Part shown: positions 17,820 through 26,541 of the stretch, in pieces
Position numbering within the stretch: position 1 is the stretch's first letter
How the letters are laid out: each line of letters starts with the position of its first letter
Assembly (NCBI RefSeq): GCF_038404985.1
Contig: NZ_JBBKBA010000001.1
Coordinates: forward strand, 1-64,000
DNA from: Ferrovibrio sp. MS7
Lineage (GTDB): Bacteria > Pseudomonadota > Alphaproteobacteria > Ferrovibrionales > Ferrovibrionaceae
DNA length: 64,000 bases
Direction of reading: 5' to 3'
Made by a program: the position numbers and the translations under genes
The notes under the pieces: model-generated
What the model was told of the DNA's origin: nothing
The model's input: only the letters and a program-made list of their open reading frames with translations
Database searches by the model: none

Positions 17820-19787
17820 ATGCGTGATATGGCGGCAATATGGCAGCCCCGGCTCCGCCTGAATCTCAATCATCTGCTGCTGCTTGGCGGCCTTTGCTGC
17901 ATCCTGGTCTTTATGCTGATACTGCCCGCTCAGCGTGTTGGCGATGGCAGCGAATATTACGCTATGTATCTGTCGTGGCAGGAAACGCTGCGCCCCTATA
18001 TGACCGAAACGGCCTACCAAGCCTACGCAAAATTCATGGCAAGCGGACAGGTTCCTGGTCTGGTTTCACGGACTCAGTTGGAGAATGCCTTTCCAGCACT
18101 ACGCCTTGGCACCACCTCGGATTTCAATCACTTTTGGCTCTTCAGTTTTCTAGCTTTTGTGATCGGCAAGCTGACCAGCCTGCTGCAGATCGGGATCCAG
18201 CTGCATACCGGCTTCATCCTGCTGCATTTCATTCTGCTATCCACCACGATATTGCTGGCCTACCGCTTCTACAAATGGCCCGGTGTTACCACCGTTCTCA
18301 TCATGACATTCGCCTCGCCGATGTTCTGGTTCATCGACAAGGCGCATACCGAGTTCTTCACCTATTGCCTGGTGCTGTCGTCCATCATCCTGCTGTTGCA
18401 GGAACGCTTCTTCCCTGCTGCTTTTTTCCAGGCCCTGGCGGCGACGCAAAATCCCAGCTTCGCCATCATCGCCGCCTTCATCCTGCTGCTCAGCCTGGTA
18501 CGCCAGCCGGGCCGCTCCTATGGCCTGTTCGAATTGATTTTGGCCGGCGCAATTGGCCTGCTGGTGCTGCTGCATCCGTCTTATTATTTCTTTCGCTTTG
18601 GTGTTGCCACACCACAGTTACTCGCCGGTGGCGCCTCACTGGGCGGTAATCTGTCATCCTTCCATGTCTGGCTGCTCGATCTAGATATCGGCTTGCTGCC
18701 CAATTGGCCGATCGGCACGCTCTCCCTGTTGCTGGCGGCACTATTTTTCCTGAGCGCCCCACGCAGCTTCATATGGTCCAAGCAGAAGCTGGGCATCGCC
18801 GCTTTCATCCTGTTCTATCTGCTGATCAATCTTTACGCCCATTCCTCCACCACCAATATCAACAGCGGCGCCACGCCGGGCCTGTCGCGGTATTCCTTGT
18901 GGTATCTGCCGCTTGCATTCCCTTTTTTCATCTATGTCATCGTCAAATTGTCAGAACGCCTGGTAGCGGCTTCGGCCGCCGCAATGGCCTTCTGTGCGCT
19001 GGCCATGCTGAGCCTGTATCAGAATGTGCCTATCCGCTCGGAATCCTATACAAAACCAGCCTATCTCTCGATGCTGGTGCAAAGCCGACTCCCTTGGTTT
19101 TACAATCCACCACATGAAGTATTCCTTGAGCGTTACACACCATTTGGTGAAGCCGTTCATCTTCACGCCATGCTTATGGCTGTTGGTCCAGACTGCAAAA
19201 AAGCGCTGGTCATACCATTTGGTGATAGGCAAACAGTCACTTCGCCAACGCATTGCTTTCTAGATAATCAAAAACTCAAGGCTATTGCTTCTGAGCTCAT
19301 CGGAAAAATGAAGCGACCGGATTATATCTCGCTCAGCACTGAACAGGTAAAATCAGCACGACTTACCATTAATACCGGCCAACGCTACAAGGTGGGCATG
19401 GATCAGCCCGGCAATTTCCTGCTCCGTTCGGGTTGGAGCGGCATCGAGCCGTGGGGCGTATGGTCAGAAGGTGCACAAGCCGCAATTGCTTTGCCTTGTG
19501 ATGATGACCGTTTCAATGCCAAAGAAATGTTCCTAGGTTTTCGCGTATTTGAAAAACAGACCTTGACTGTAAAGGAGGCTAATGGCGCCGTATTGTGGTC
19601 CGGCCAGGTAGCTGGGGCTGCAGCATCTGTAAAATTTGATATGCGGAGGGAAAATTGCCAAAGCGGGCAATATCTCATCCTGTTGGATATTTCCAACCCG
19701 ACCTCGCCGAGCGAACTAGGCCCGTCGAATGACCGGCGCAAGCTCGGTATCGGCCTCGTCGAAATGATGATCGGCAATACGCTTTAG
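17820..19787 (+). CDS. GT-C-like integral membrane glycosyltransferase with C-terminal beta module
   Basis: The 655-residue protein has about ten hydrophobic segments in residues 18-400 and a soluble C-terminal part. The first extracytoplasmic loop contains an acidic DGSEYYAMYLSW, the position of the catalytic Asp in GT-C enzymes, which use polyprenyl-phosphate sugars. The tail (about 533-650) has GWSGIEPWGVW and later SPSELGPSNDRRKLGIGL, matching the module of the preceding GT4. I chose the ATG at 17820 (GGAGCGGGGGC upstream) over a TTG at 17799. Its stop codon is embedded in a long hairpin and lies 6 nt from the stop of the convergent sulfotransferase. Specificity is unknown. Confidence 0.75.
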   Translation: MRDMAAIWQPRLRLNLNHLLLLGGLCCILVFMLILPAQRVGDGSEYYAMYLSWQETLRPYMTETAYQAYAKFMASGQVPGLVSRTQLENAFPALRLGTTSDFNHFWLFSFLAFVIGKLTSLLQIGIQLHTGFILLHFILLSTTILLAYRFYKWPGVTTVLIMTFASPMFWFIDKAHTEFFTYCLVLSSIILLLQERFFPAAFFQALAATQNPSFAIIAAFILLLSLVRQPGRSYGLFELILAGAIGLLVLLHPSYYFFRFGVATPQLLAGGASLGGNLSSFHVWLLDLDIGLLPNWPIGTLSLLLAALFFLSAPRSFIWSKQKLGIAAFILFYLLINLYAHSSTTNINSGATPGLSRYSLWYLPLAFPFFIYVIVKLSERLVAASAAAMAFCALAMLSLYQNVPIRSESYTKPAYLSMLVQSRLPWFYNPPHEVFLERYTPFGEAVHLHAMLMAVGPDCKKALVIPFGDRQTVTSPTHCFLDNQKLKAIASELIGKMKRPDYISLSTEQVKSARLTINTGQRYKVGMDQPGNFLLRSGWSGIEPWGVWSEGAQAAIALPCDDDRFNAKEMFLGFRVFEKQTLTVKEANGAVLWSGQVAGAAASVKFDMRRENCQSGQYLILLDISNPTSPSELGPSNDRRKLGIGLVEMMIGNTL

Positions 19788-19829
19788 AACAACTCACGGC
19801 TTGGCTTTCAGCCATGCCGTGAGTTGTTC
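19787..19829. terminator. Long bidirectional hairpin spanning two convergent stop codons
   Basis: Two perfect 14-nt arms (GAACAACTCACGGC and its complement) flank a loop that itself folds (GGCT/AGCC), giving a nearly continuous hairpin. It overlaps the stop codon of the GT-C gene and the last codons of the sulfotransferase gene. It probably terminates or stabilises both convergent transcripts. There is no strong T-run on either side. Confidence 0.65.
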
Positions 19830-21797
19830 AATCGCCTTGCCGCGCGCGGCACGGTCAGCTTCTGATTCACGCAGCAAGGCTTCCAGCTGATTGACCGCCG
19901 CCAACCGCGCGGCGCGATCAGCTTCGGCCACTTCAAGCAAGGCTGATAATTTTTCCATCGCCTCGCCACGCGCGGCACGATCGATTTCAGATTCTTGTAA
20001 CTGCGTCACCAACTGTTTTATCGCCTCGGCATGATCCAGCTCTGCGGCCTGCAATTGCAGCCCGAGCTTGTCGATAGCTGCGCCACGGGCCGCACGATCT
20101 GCTTCCGATTCCTGTAACTGTCTACTCAACGTCTCAATAGCCCCGGCCCGCGCCGAACGATCCGCTTCAGACTCCTCCAACTGACGACTCAATTGTTCAA
20201 TAGCCCGGGCACGATCCGCGCGGTCAGCCTCCGCTTCGCGCAATTGCCGCGTCAGCTCGTCAATCGCCCCAGCCCGCGCCGTACGATCCGCTTCAGACTC
20301 CTCTAACTGACGGCTCAATTGTTCAATAGCCCGGGCACGATCCGCGCGGTCAGCCTCCGCTTCGCGCAATTGCCGCGTCAGCTTGTCAATCGCCCCAGCC
20401 CGCGCCGTACGATCCGCTTCCGATTCTTCCAACTGGCGGCTCAATGTCTCAATAGCACGGGCACGATCCGCGCGGTCAGTCTCCGCTTCGCGCAATTGCC
20501 GACCTAATTGTTCAATGGCCTTGATCCGATCCGCGCGGTCCTTCTCCGCTTCGTTCAATTGCCCGGTCAACAAATCCATTGCCTGGCCGCGCGCGGTCCG
20601 ATCCGCTTCGGCTTCCTGCAATTGCCGCGTTAATGTCTCAACCGCTGTGCCGCGGGCAAACAAATCGGCTTCCATTGCCACCAGCCTGCGGCCGATGCTT
20701 TCCGCTTCCAGCTTCAGCGCGACATGCTCGGCGAGCAGATTGGCCAGCCGGCCCCGCATGCCGGATTCGACATAATCGGCACTCCCAGAGAAGATGAAGC
20801 CTAGATCGGCCTGCTCGCCCTCGGATAGCGGCTGCGCCAGGCTGGCTGCCCGAATCTGGTCGGCTATCCGCGTATCATACAAGCGCTGCGCCTGTTGCCG
20901 GTATTGACCGGCGCGGCGCGGATCGGGCACCGGCATGCCACTAGCCGCAGCATGCTGCACCATCTCGGCATAGCCCCAATCCGTCACCACATCGACGCCG
21001 ATCCATCCCAGCAGTTGCGCCAGTTGCTCCGGCGCCAGGCTGCGCCAGGTATCGCGCGACTGGCGGTGCACTGCCTGCGTTGCCAGGATTTTGCGGTCGC
21101 CCATATCGCCATCGGCGCGGCGCTTATGGCTGAGCTTGATCTGCTCGGCAAGCTGCCGATTGCTGCGCTTGCGACCGATAAAATCATAAATCTCGGCCAG
21201 CAGCTTCACCGGATCGTCAACCAAAGCCTCATAATGCACGGTGATCTGGCGCTCTGGAAAATAGGCAGCAAATCGATCCAACAACCGAGGGCCGAGCAGC
21301 AGATCGAAAACAAACGGATCGTCCGGCGCCTGCCGCATCAGCAAAAACGGATCGATATTCCAGCTATCCCGATAGGATAAGGCGACATTGACCGGATTGC
21401 GGCGCAGGATGATGAAACGGGCGGCCGGAAACAAATCCGCGATCTGCCCTGCAATCTGATAATAGCGCGGCGTCTTGTCGAGAAATATCGCGCATCCCGT
21501 ATCAGCCAGCTGTGTATTATAGGCTTCGCGGGCAAAATCGCGCTGTGCCTTGCGTAAATTGTCATCGCCGAGAAAACGACGCACGGCACTGCCGATGGAT
21601 TGCGAACCGGCTGGATGGCGAACACCCACGCAACCGATTTCCAAGGCCGCGAACATCAGCCAGGGTTCAGGCGGCGCCAGGATTTTCGGGTCGTTGCCCA
21701 GCATCTCGGCCAGCAAAGTGGTGCCGGAGCGCGGCAGGCCGAGCAGAAACAGCAGGTTCTCGCCGTTTATACCGATTCCCGCCGCCGGCGCGGTCAT
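19794..21797 (-). CDS. Sulfotransferase with long 21-residue-repeat coiled-coil tail
   Basis: Residues 1-260 of this 667-residue protein look like a PAPS-dependent sulfotransferase: the 5'-phosphosulfate loop LGLPRSGTTLLAE (from residue 18) and the 3'-phosphate segment RRNPVNVALSYRDSW (about 131-145). From about residue 384 to the end it is a highly charged coiled coil of about fourteen tandem units, nearly all 21 residues (three heptads), with a core such as AIEQLSRQLEESEADR. It overlaps the downstream end of wzt by the usual ATGA, so it is co-translated with the exporter. It may sulfate the exported glycan while its tail acts as a spacer, scaffold or chain-length ruler; that role is inference. 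Confidence 0.82.
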   Translation of the reverse strand: MTAPAAGIGINGENLLFLLGLPRSGTTLLAEMLGNDPKILAPPEPWLMFAALEIGCVGVRHPAGSQSIGSAVRRFLGDDNLRKAQRDFAREAYNTQLADTGCAIFLDKTPRYYQIAGQIADLFPAARFIILRRNPVNVALSYRDSWNIDPFLLMRQAPDDPFVFDLLLGPRLLDRFAAYFPERQITVHYEALVDDPVKLLAEIYDFIGRKRSNRQLAEQIKLSHKRRADGDMGDRKILATQAVHRQSRDTWRSLAPEQLAQLLGWIGVDVVTDWGYAEMVQHAAASGMPVPDPRRAGQYRQQAQRLYDTRIADQIRAASLAQPLSEGEQADLGFIFSGSADYVESGMRGRLANLLAEHVALKLEAESIGRRLVAMEADLFARGTAVETLTRQLQEAEADRTARGQAMDLLTGQLNEAEKDRADRIKAIEQLGRQLREAETDRADRARAIETLSRQLEESEADRTARAGAIDKLTRQLREAEADRADRARAIEQLSRQLEESEADRTARAGAIDELTRQLREAEADRADRARAIEQLSRQLEESEADRSARAGAIETLSRQLQESEADRAARGAAIDKLGLQLQAAELDHAEAIKQLVTQLQESEIDRAARGEAMEKLSALLEVAEADRAARLAAVNQLEALLRESEADRAARGKAIEQLTAWLKAKP
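19801..20649 (-). repeat. 63-bp coding repeats with 126-bp near-identical higher-order units
   Basis: About fourteen tandem 63-bp units encode the coiled-coil tail of the sulfotransferase. Units alternate between two types, giving a 126-bp period. Units 20149-20274 and 20275-20400 differ at only four positions by my count, and 20401-20526 is a more diverged third copy. One unit near the 3' end is nine bases short. Such near-identity at the DNA level points to recent unequal exchange or slippage, so copy number may vary between strains. Confidence 0.9.
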
Positions 21798-23041
21798 TGC
21801 TGAACCTGGATCGATGGCGGCGCAGCCAGCAACACATAGCCGGCAGCAGCGCTGCTGCCCAAAATCTTCAGCGGAAAGGCATCGATATATCGGGCGGCAA
21901 AATCATGCAAATTGCTCTCGCGCGAAATGCCGCAAGTGATGAAATAATCGCCTGGCAGCAATCCGCCGCGCACGGCCCAACGCAGTTCCAGATTCATACC
22001 GATGGCAGGGGTGACTTTCCGCACCTGTTCAAACAGCGTATTGGTCGACAGCACCACATCGCCGCGTTTGTTCACCAGGCGGATGCCGAAAACCGGATCG
22101 GCCAGGGCGGCATGGAACGATACGCTGTAGCAGATATCGAATGCCTCGCCCTGGCCGACCGTGCCGACCCTTTTATGCTCTGCATTCTCCAGCCACACGC
22201 CATCGATGGTGCAGGCATCCGAACGATAGACGATGGCGGATTCGGATAGCGGCAGATATTGCGTTTCTGGTGTTTCGGGCGGCGGCGCGGCCACAGGCAG
22301 CGCCTGCCGGGTACTCGACATCACATAGGCGCGGGTCACATCCGCCGGCTCGCCTTCGGCGGCAATGCGGCCCTTGTCGAGCCAGATAACGCGATCGCAA
22401 AAGCGGTTGATGGCGTTCATGTCATGCGACACTAGTATCACCGCGCGATCCTTGGCACCGATCAATTGTTCGATCCGGCGAAAACATTTGAGCTGAAAAT
22501 CGGCATCGCCCACCGCCAGCGCTTCATCAATAATCAGGATATTCGGCTCAAGAAAGGAGAAGATCGAAAAAGCGATGCGGGTCAGCATGCCGGAGGAATA
22601 TTTCCGCGCCGGGATATCGATGAAGTCGCCGATGCCGCAGAATTCAACAATATCGGCCTCGCGTTCGGCGGCATAGCCGGCCGGAAAGCCGAACATGGAG
22701 GCGGCGGCATGAATATTCTCCCGGCCGGTGAGATCCGGATTGAGACCGGCGCCCAGTTCAAGAATCGCCAGCACGGTGCCCTTCAGCGACACCCGCCCGC
22801 CCGAGGGCAGGGTGCTGCCCACCAGGAGTTTCAGCAACGTGCTTTTACCCGAGCCGTTGGCGCCGATCAGGCCAAGGCATTCGCCCGGCATAACCGTGAA
22901 ATTAACCCCGTCCAGCGCAACGATTTCACTATGGCGGGGGGCTGCCAATGGCAATAGCATCTGCAACAGCCGGTCCCTCGGCCGCTTGAACAGGCGATAG
23001 CGTTTCGACAGGTCTTGCGCAGAAACCAGCGGTGCCGTCAT
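21794..23041 (-). CDS. wzt: Polysaccharide ABC transporter ATP-binding protein with C-terminal glycan-recognition domain
   Basis: The 415-residue ATPase has Walker A GANGSGKST (60-68), the O-antigen-type signature KYSSGM, and Walker B ILIIDEALAVGD. Residues beyond about 290 form the Wzt-type C-terminal beta-sandwich, including FGIRLVNKRGDVV near 316 and DAFPLKIL at its end. In characterised Wzt proteins this domain recognises the finished, modified end of the polysaccharide before export. The ATG overlaps the wzm stop by one base (TGATG), with a GTG one codon earlier. Partner: the Wzm permease upstream. Confidence 0.92.
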   Translation of the reverse strand: MTAPLVSAQDLSKRYRLFKRPRDRLLQMLLPLAAPRHSEIVALDGVNFTVMPGECLGLIGANGSGKSTLLKLLVGSTLPSGGRVSLKGTVLAILELGAGLNPDLTGRENIHAAASMFGFPAGYAAEREADIVEFCGIGDFIDIPARKYSSGMLTRIAFSIFSFLEPNILIIDEALAVGDADFQLKCFRRIEQLIGAKDRAVILVSHDMNAINRFCDRVIWLDKGRIAAEGEPADVTRAYVMSSTRQALPVAAPPPETPETQYLPLSESAIVYRSDACTIDGVWLENAEHKRVGTVGQGEAFDICYSVSFHAALADPVFGIRLVNKRGDVVLSTNTLFEQVRKVTPAIGMNLELRWAVRGGLLPGDYFITCGISRESNLHDFAARYIDAFPLKILGSSAAAGYVLLAAPPSIQVQQ

Positions 23042-23820
23042 CACAGATTATCCCGCACTTCATATTTCATGCCGCGATACAGCAAGCCAGCGCAGCAGGC
23101 CAGAAAAATCGCCCAGCCGCCGGCCAGCAACCATTGCAGCGGGTCGCCGGCATGATCGTAGAGCAATTGCTCGCGCAGCAGGATCATCGGCGCGCTGAAC
23201 GGGTTCAGATAGAGCAGCCAGCGGAAACTGTCGCCAATGGCGGTGACCGGATATACCACCGGGGCCGTCCAAAGCAGCAATTGCAAGGCCGCCGGTAGCA
23301 TCAGTTCCACATCACGGAAAAATACGTTGAACAGGCCGCAGATCATCGCAAGCGAGAAAGCCTGTGACAACACCAGGATCAATGTAGGCACCGCCAACAG
23401 CCAGGTTGCGGTTGGTCCGATGCCGAAGATGACGATGAAGAACAGCACAAGAGGGAAGCTGATAAGCAGCCCGACCAGCACCAGCAGCAAACCTTCCACG
23501 AAGAAAAAAACCAGCGGCACCGGCAGCCGCTTAATTGTATCGGCATTGCCACGCAGCACATTGGTCCCGGTGGAGATCAGTTCGCTACAGAATTGCCAGA
23601 CAAAAAAGCCGGTGGCGAGGAAAAAGCCATAACTGATGCTGGCATTTTCGGCGACGATGCGGGTGGGCATGACCTGGGAAAAGATCAGCCAGAAAATACT
23701 CAGCATGATGATGGGATGCAGAAATGCCCAGAATGGGCCGGCCAGCGACAGCAAGTATTTCTGGCGAATCTGGACCCGCACCCGATTGAACAAAAACCCG
23801 GCATAGCCCGGAGCGTTCAT
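23041..23820 (-). CDS. wzm: Polysaccharide ABC transporter permease
   Basis: A 259-residue ABC-2-type permease with about six hydrophobic segments and the family N-terminus RVQIRQKYLLSLAGPFWAFL. It would form the inner-membrane channel with Wzt to move undecaprenyl-diphosphate-linked polysaccharide to the periplasm. The ATG at 23820 has GAGGGG eight bases upstream; a TTG six bases earlier is less likely. It is the first gene of a tightly coupled wzm-wzt-sulfotransferase operon. Confidence 0.92.
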   Translation of the reverse strand: MNAPGYAGFLFNRVRVQIRQKYLLSLAGPFWAFLHPIIMLSIFWLIFSQVMPTRIVAENASISYGFFLATGFFVWQFCSELISTGTNVLRGNADTIKRLPVPLVFFFVEGLLLVLVGLLISFPLVLFFIVIFGIGPTATWLLAVPTLILVLSQAFSLAMICGLFNVFFRDVELMLPAALQLLLWTAPVVYPVTAIGDSFRWLLYLNPFSAPMILLREQLLYDHAGDPLQWLLAGGWAIFLACCAGLLYRGMKYEVRDNL

Positions 23821-24158
23821 GAACAAATCCCCTCGGCTCGACAGCGTGGCGTTTTACTCAGGGCAGGCGCCACGAACAAAATATTATCTACAATTGATGT
23901 AGTTACCGAATTCATTAGCCACCACATTTATTGATTGAATACTTTCGGAGAGCATTCATCATCCCGCCATCAAATGAAATTCCGGCACATAAATGCCCGG
24001 ATACTTTCCTTCTCGCAATATTGCCTACACAAGGCTCAGCCAGCATTATATGGGCTTTAGCCGCTGTTTTGAAGTGGGCGGAGCGATGACCAATTCTGGC
24101 GCCCAGGTCATGTTTAGGTTAATTAAAAAGCGGTTTGTTGGCTGATATTTGGGGTAAC
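23821..24158. promoter_or_regulatory. AT-rich divergent promoter region between wzm and fcl
   Basis: A 338-bp gene-free stretch with AT-rich blocks, especially 23880-23945 and 24118-24135. It must hold the promoters of the wzm operon (leftward) and of fcl (rightward). I could not choose specific hexamers or an operator. Confidence 0.5.
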
Positions 24159-25127
24159 ATGATGGCGCAAGCGTCAGTTTTCGATTTGGCAGGGAAGCGG
24201 GTATGGGTTGCCGGGCATCGCGGCATGGCGGGCAGCGCCATCACACAACGCCTGGCCCCTGAGCATTGCACCCTACTGACCACTGACCGCCGCCAGGTAG
24301 ATTTGCGCCAGCAGTCCGCTGTGTCGGAATGGATGCAGGCCAACCGGCCCGATGTTGTTATCCTGGCCGCCGCCACGGTGGGCGGGATTTACGCCAATTC
24401 CACGCGGCCGGCGGATTTCATCTACGACAATCTGATGATCGAGACCAATATCATCCATGGTGCGCATGAAGCCGAGGTCGCCAAGCTGGTCTTTCTCGGC
24501 TCCTCCTGCATTTATCCGCGCCTGGCGACACAGCCGATGGCGGAGGCGGCGCTGCTCACCGGACCGCTGGAACCAACCAATGAATGGTATGCGATCGCCA
24601 AAATCGCCGGCATCAAACTTTGCCAAGCCTATCGCAAACAATATGGCCGCGACTTCATTACCGCCATGCCCACCAATCTCTATGGGCCGGGCGACAATTA
24701 CGACCCGCTGAACAGCCATGTGGTGGCGGCCATGCTGGTCAAGCTGCATAATGCCAAACAGCATGATCTGCCGACTGTCGAAATCTGGGGTACCGGCTCG
24801 CCGACACGGGAATTCCTTTCCGTCTCAGACATGGCCGACGCGGTGGTGTTCCTGCTTAAACATTATTCCGGCCATGACCACGTGAATGTCGGCACCGGGA
24901 TCGAAACCAGCATCCGCGACCTTGCCCTGCTGCTGGCCGATATCATCGGCTTTCATGGCCAACTGGTCTTCAATCCGGAAAAGCCCGACGGCATGCCGCG
25001 CAAGGTCATGGATATCGGCCAGATCAAGGCGATGGGCTGGTCGCCCGTGCAAGACCTGCGCAGCGGCCTGACCGAAGCCTATCGGGCCTATCTGGCACAT
25101 CTGGATGCCGAATCGCACTCAGAATGA
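24159..25127 (+). CDS. fcl: GDP-L-fucose synthase
   Basis: The 322-residue SDR enzyme epimerises and reduces GDP-4-keto-6-deoxymannose, the product of Gmd, to GDP-L-fucose with NADPH. It shows the family motifs VAGHRGMAGSAI, AAATVGGIYAN, FLGSSCIYPR, NEWYAIAKIAG (catalytic YxxxK) and MPTNLYGPGDNYDP. The ATG at 24159 follows GGGGTAAC; a TTG further upstream is less likely. Together with manB, manC and gmd it completes the GDP-fucose pathway inside this locus, so L-fucose is a likely component of the glycan. Confidence 0.95.
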   Translation: MMAQASVFDLAGKRVWVAGHRGMAGSAITQRLAPEHCTLLTTDRRQVDLRQQSAVSEWMQANRPDVVILAAATVGGIYANSTRPADFIYDNLMIETNIIHGAHEAEVAKLVFLGSSCIYPRLATQPMAEAALLTGPLEPTNEWYAIAKIAGIKLCQAYRKQYGRDFITAMPTNLYGPGDNYDPLNSHVVAAMLVKLHNAKQHDLPTVEIWGTGSPTREFLSVSDMADAVVFLLKHYSGHDHVNVGTGIETSIRDLALLLADIIGFHGQLVFNPEKPDGMPRKVMDIGQIKAMGWSPVQDLRSGLTEAYRAYLAHLDAESHSE

Positions 25128-25209
25128 CAGCATTTTTACATGGACGCGTTTATTTTCTCGCGTCATTGTCTGTGTAGCTGAATAAAGAATTCACCGAGAA
25201 CAAGAAACA

Positions 25210-26538
25210 ATGTGGCCAACTTCTTTCCTGTATAAAAATACCGATGATGTTGTGTTCCAGGCCCCCTGGCCGGATCGTGAGGACTTGGAAAGCTTTTATG
25301 CCTTTGCGCTGCCTAAGGCCGGCAGCTCGCTGCTGGAAAGCATCCTGTTCGACATCTCCACCCTTAGCGGGCACACCACCTTCACGCCAACGGTGACGCT
25401 ATTCGAACACGGCATCAAAGAAGAGGATGTCGATATCGATCAGCCCAATACGTTTGAGGCGCAGGGCTATTGCTTCTCCGGTTTTCGCCACGCCCCGCCC
25501 TTCCTGTCTTCGCGCCTGCTGGAAAACCGCAAGGCGATCTTGCTGGTGCGCGACCCGCGCGACATGCTGGTGTCGATGTATTTTTCCATGCGCTACAGCC
25601 ATGTCGAACCGGGGCCGGGCGCCTATCGCGACTGGTTCCTGGCGCAGCGCAAGTCGCTGGCCGATATTCCCATCGACCGCTTCGCCGCCGGTGTGGCACA
25701 GGATCTCAATGCCACGCTGGAGGCCATGCTGGGCTTGCTGCGGCACGCCAATATCAGGCTGTATCGCTACGAGGATGTGATCTACCGCAAGCAGCAATGG
25801 ATTGAGGATATCGTCAGCTTCCTCGGCCTGACCTTGGATAATGCGGCCCTGGCCGGCATTGCGGCAAAATACGACACCCTGCCCGCGGGCGAGAATGTGA
25901 ACAGCCATTATCGCCAGGGCCATCCCGGCGACGGCGAACGCAAACTGGAGCCCACTACGCTGATGCGGATCGGCCGCATGCTGGCCCCGCAATGGCAATG
26001 GCTGGGCTATCCCACCGAACAGCCACAGGAAGCGCTGGCCCAGTCGGCCGATGTGGTGGCCCGGCTTATACCGCCTTCGCCGTCGGCCAGCATCACCTGC
26101 ACGCGCCTGGAAGGCGAAATTCCGGATGGCCTTGGCCCGGCACTGGCCCGCGCCTCGCATCCCGGCACGATCAGCCTGAAAACTGGCCGCGCCGAAATCC
26201 TTTCCGCCCATCTGGCCACCCGGATCGCCGAGGACGGCACCAAGCGGCTGGCCTATTCCTACATCGTTGCAGTCGGCCCGGTGGCGGAGGAACTTATTTT
26301 CGGCTGCCGCATGGTGAATGAACGCGGCGGGGTGTTCTTCGGGCGCAATTCGCTGGCGCTGAACCAGCCGCCGCTGCATTTCCCCGAAGGCGGCACGCTG
26401 TGCATCACCTGGGATTTGCCGCATCCGGTGCCGCCCGGCCTCTATCGCTTCAGTGCTGGCTGCTCCTATGCCAACAACCCGACCAATTTCATCGCCCGGG
26501 AAGTGGATGCCTTCCAGGCCGCGCTGCCGCAGTCCTGA
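25210..26538 (+). CDS. Sulfotransferase fused to a Wzt-like C-terminal glycan-recognition domain
   Basis: The 442-residue protein has two parts. Residues 1-270 look like a sulfotransferase: ALPKAGSSLLESIL (from residue 33) as the 5'-phosphosulfate loop and LVRDPRDMLVSMYFS (about 112-126) as the 3'-phosphate site. Residues about 340-440 match the C-terminal part of the Wzt encoded at 21794: both have FG-R-VN-RG-V, then N-L, a W, PG-Y, and an ending AR-DAF. That domain reads glycan ends in known Wzt proteins, so this enzyme may recognise the same chain terminus. It lies 82 nt after fcl and converges with the large GT-C-like gene. The loop lacks the common Thr after GSS, so activity is not certain. 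Confidence 0.78.
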   Translation: MWPTSFLYKNTDDVVFQAPWPDREDLESFYAFALPKAGSSLLESILFDISTLSGHTTFTPTVTLFEHGIKEEDVDIDQPNTFEAQGYCFSGFRHAPPFLSSRLLENRKAILLVRDPRDMLVSMYFSMRYSHVEPGPGAYRDWFLAQRKSLADIPIDRFAAGVAQDLNATLEAMLGLLRHANIRLYRYEDVIYRKQQWIEDIVSFLGLTLDNAALAGIAAKYDTLPAGENVNSHYRQGHPGDGERKLEPTTLMRIGRMLAPQWQWLGYPTEQPQEALAQSADVVARLIPPSPSASITCTRLEGEIPDGLGPALARASHPGTISLKTGRAEILSAHLATRIAEDGTKRLAYSYIVAVGPVAEELIFGCRMVNERGGVFFGRNSLALNQPPLHFPEGGTLCITWDLPHPVPPGLYRFSAGCSYANNPTNFIAREVDAFQAALPQS

Positions 26539-26541
26539 GCT

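Noticed and set aside
19801-20649. Regular 63-bp repeats considered as a CRISPR array or minisatellite
   Set aside because: There are no unique spacers, and the period is in frame with an intact coiled-coil coding sequence.
25143-25164. GACGCG/CGCGTC hairpin between fcl and the sulfotransferase considered as a terminator
   Set aside because: Only a 6-bp stem with a 10-nt loop and no T-run; too weak to list as a feature.
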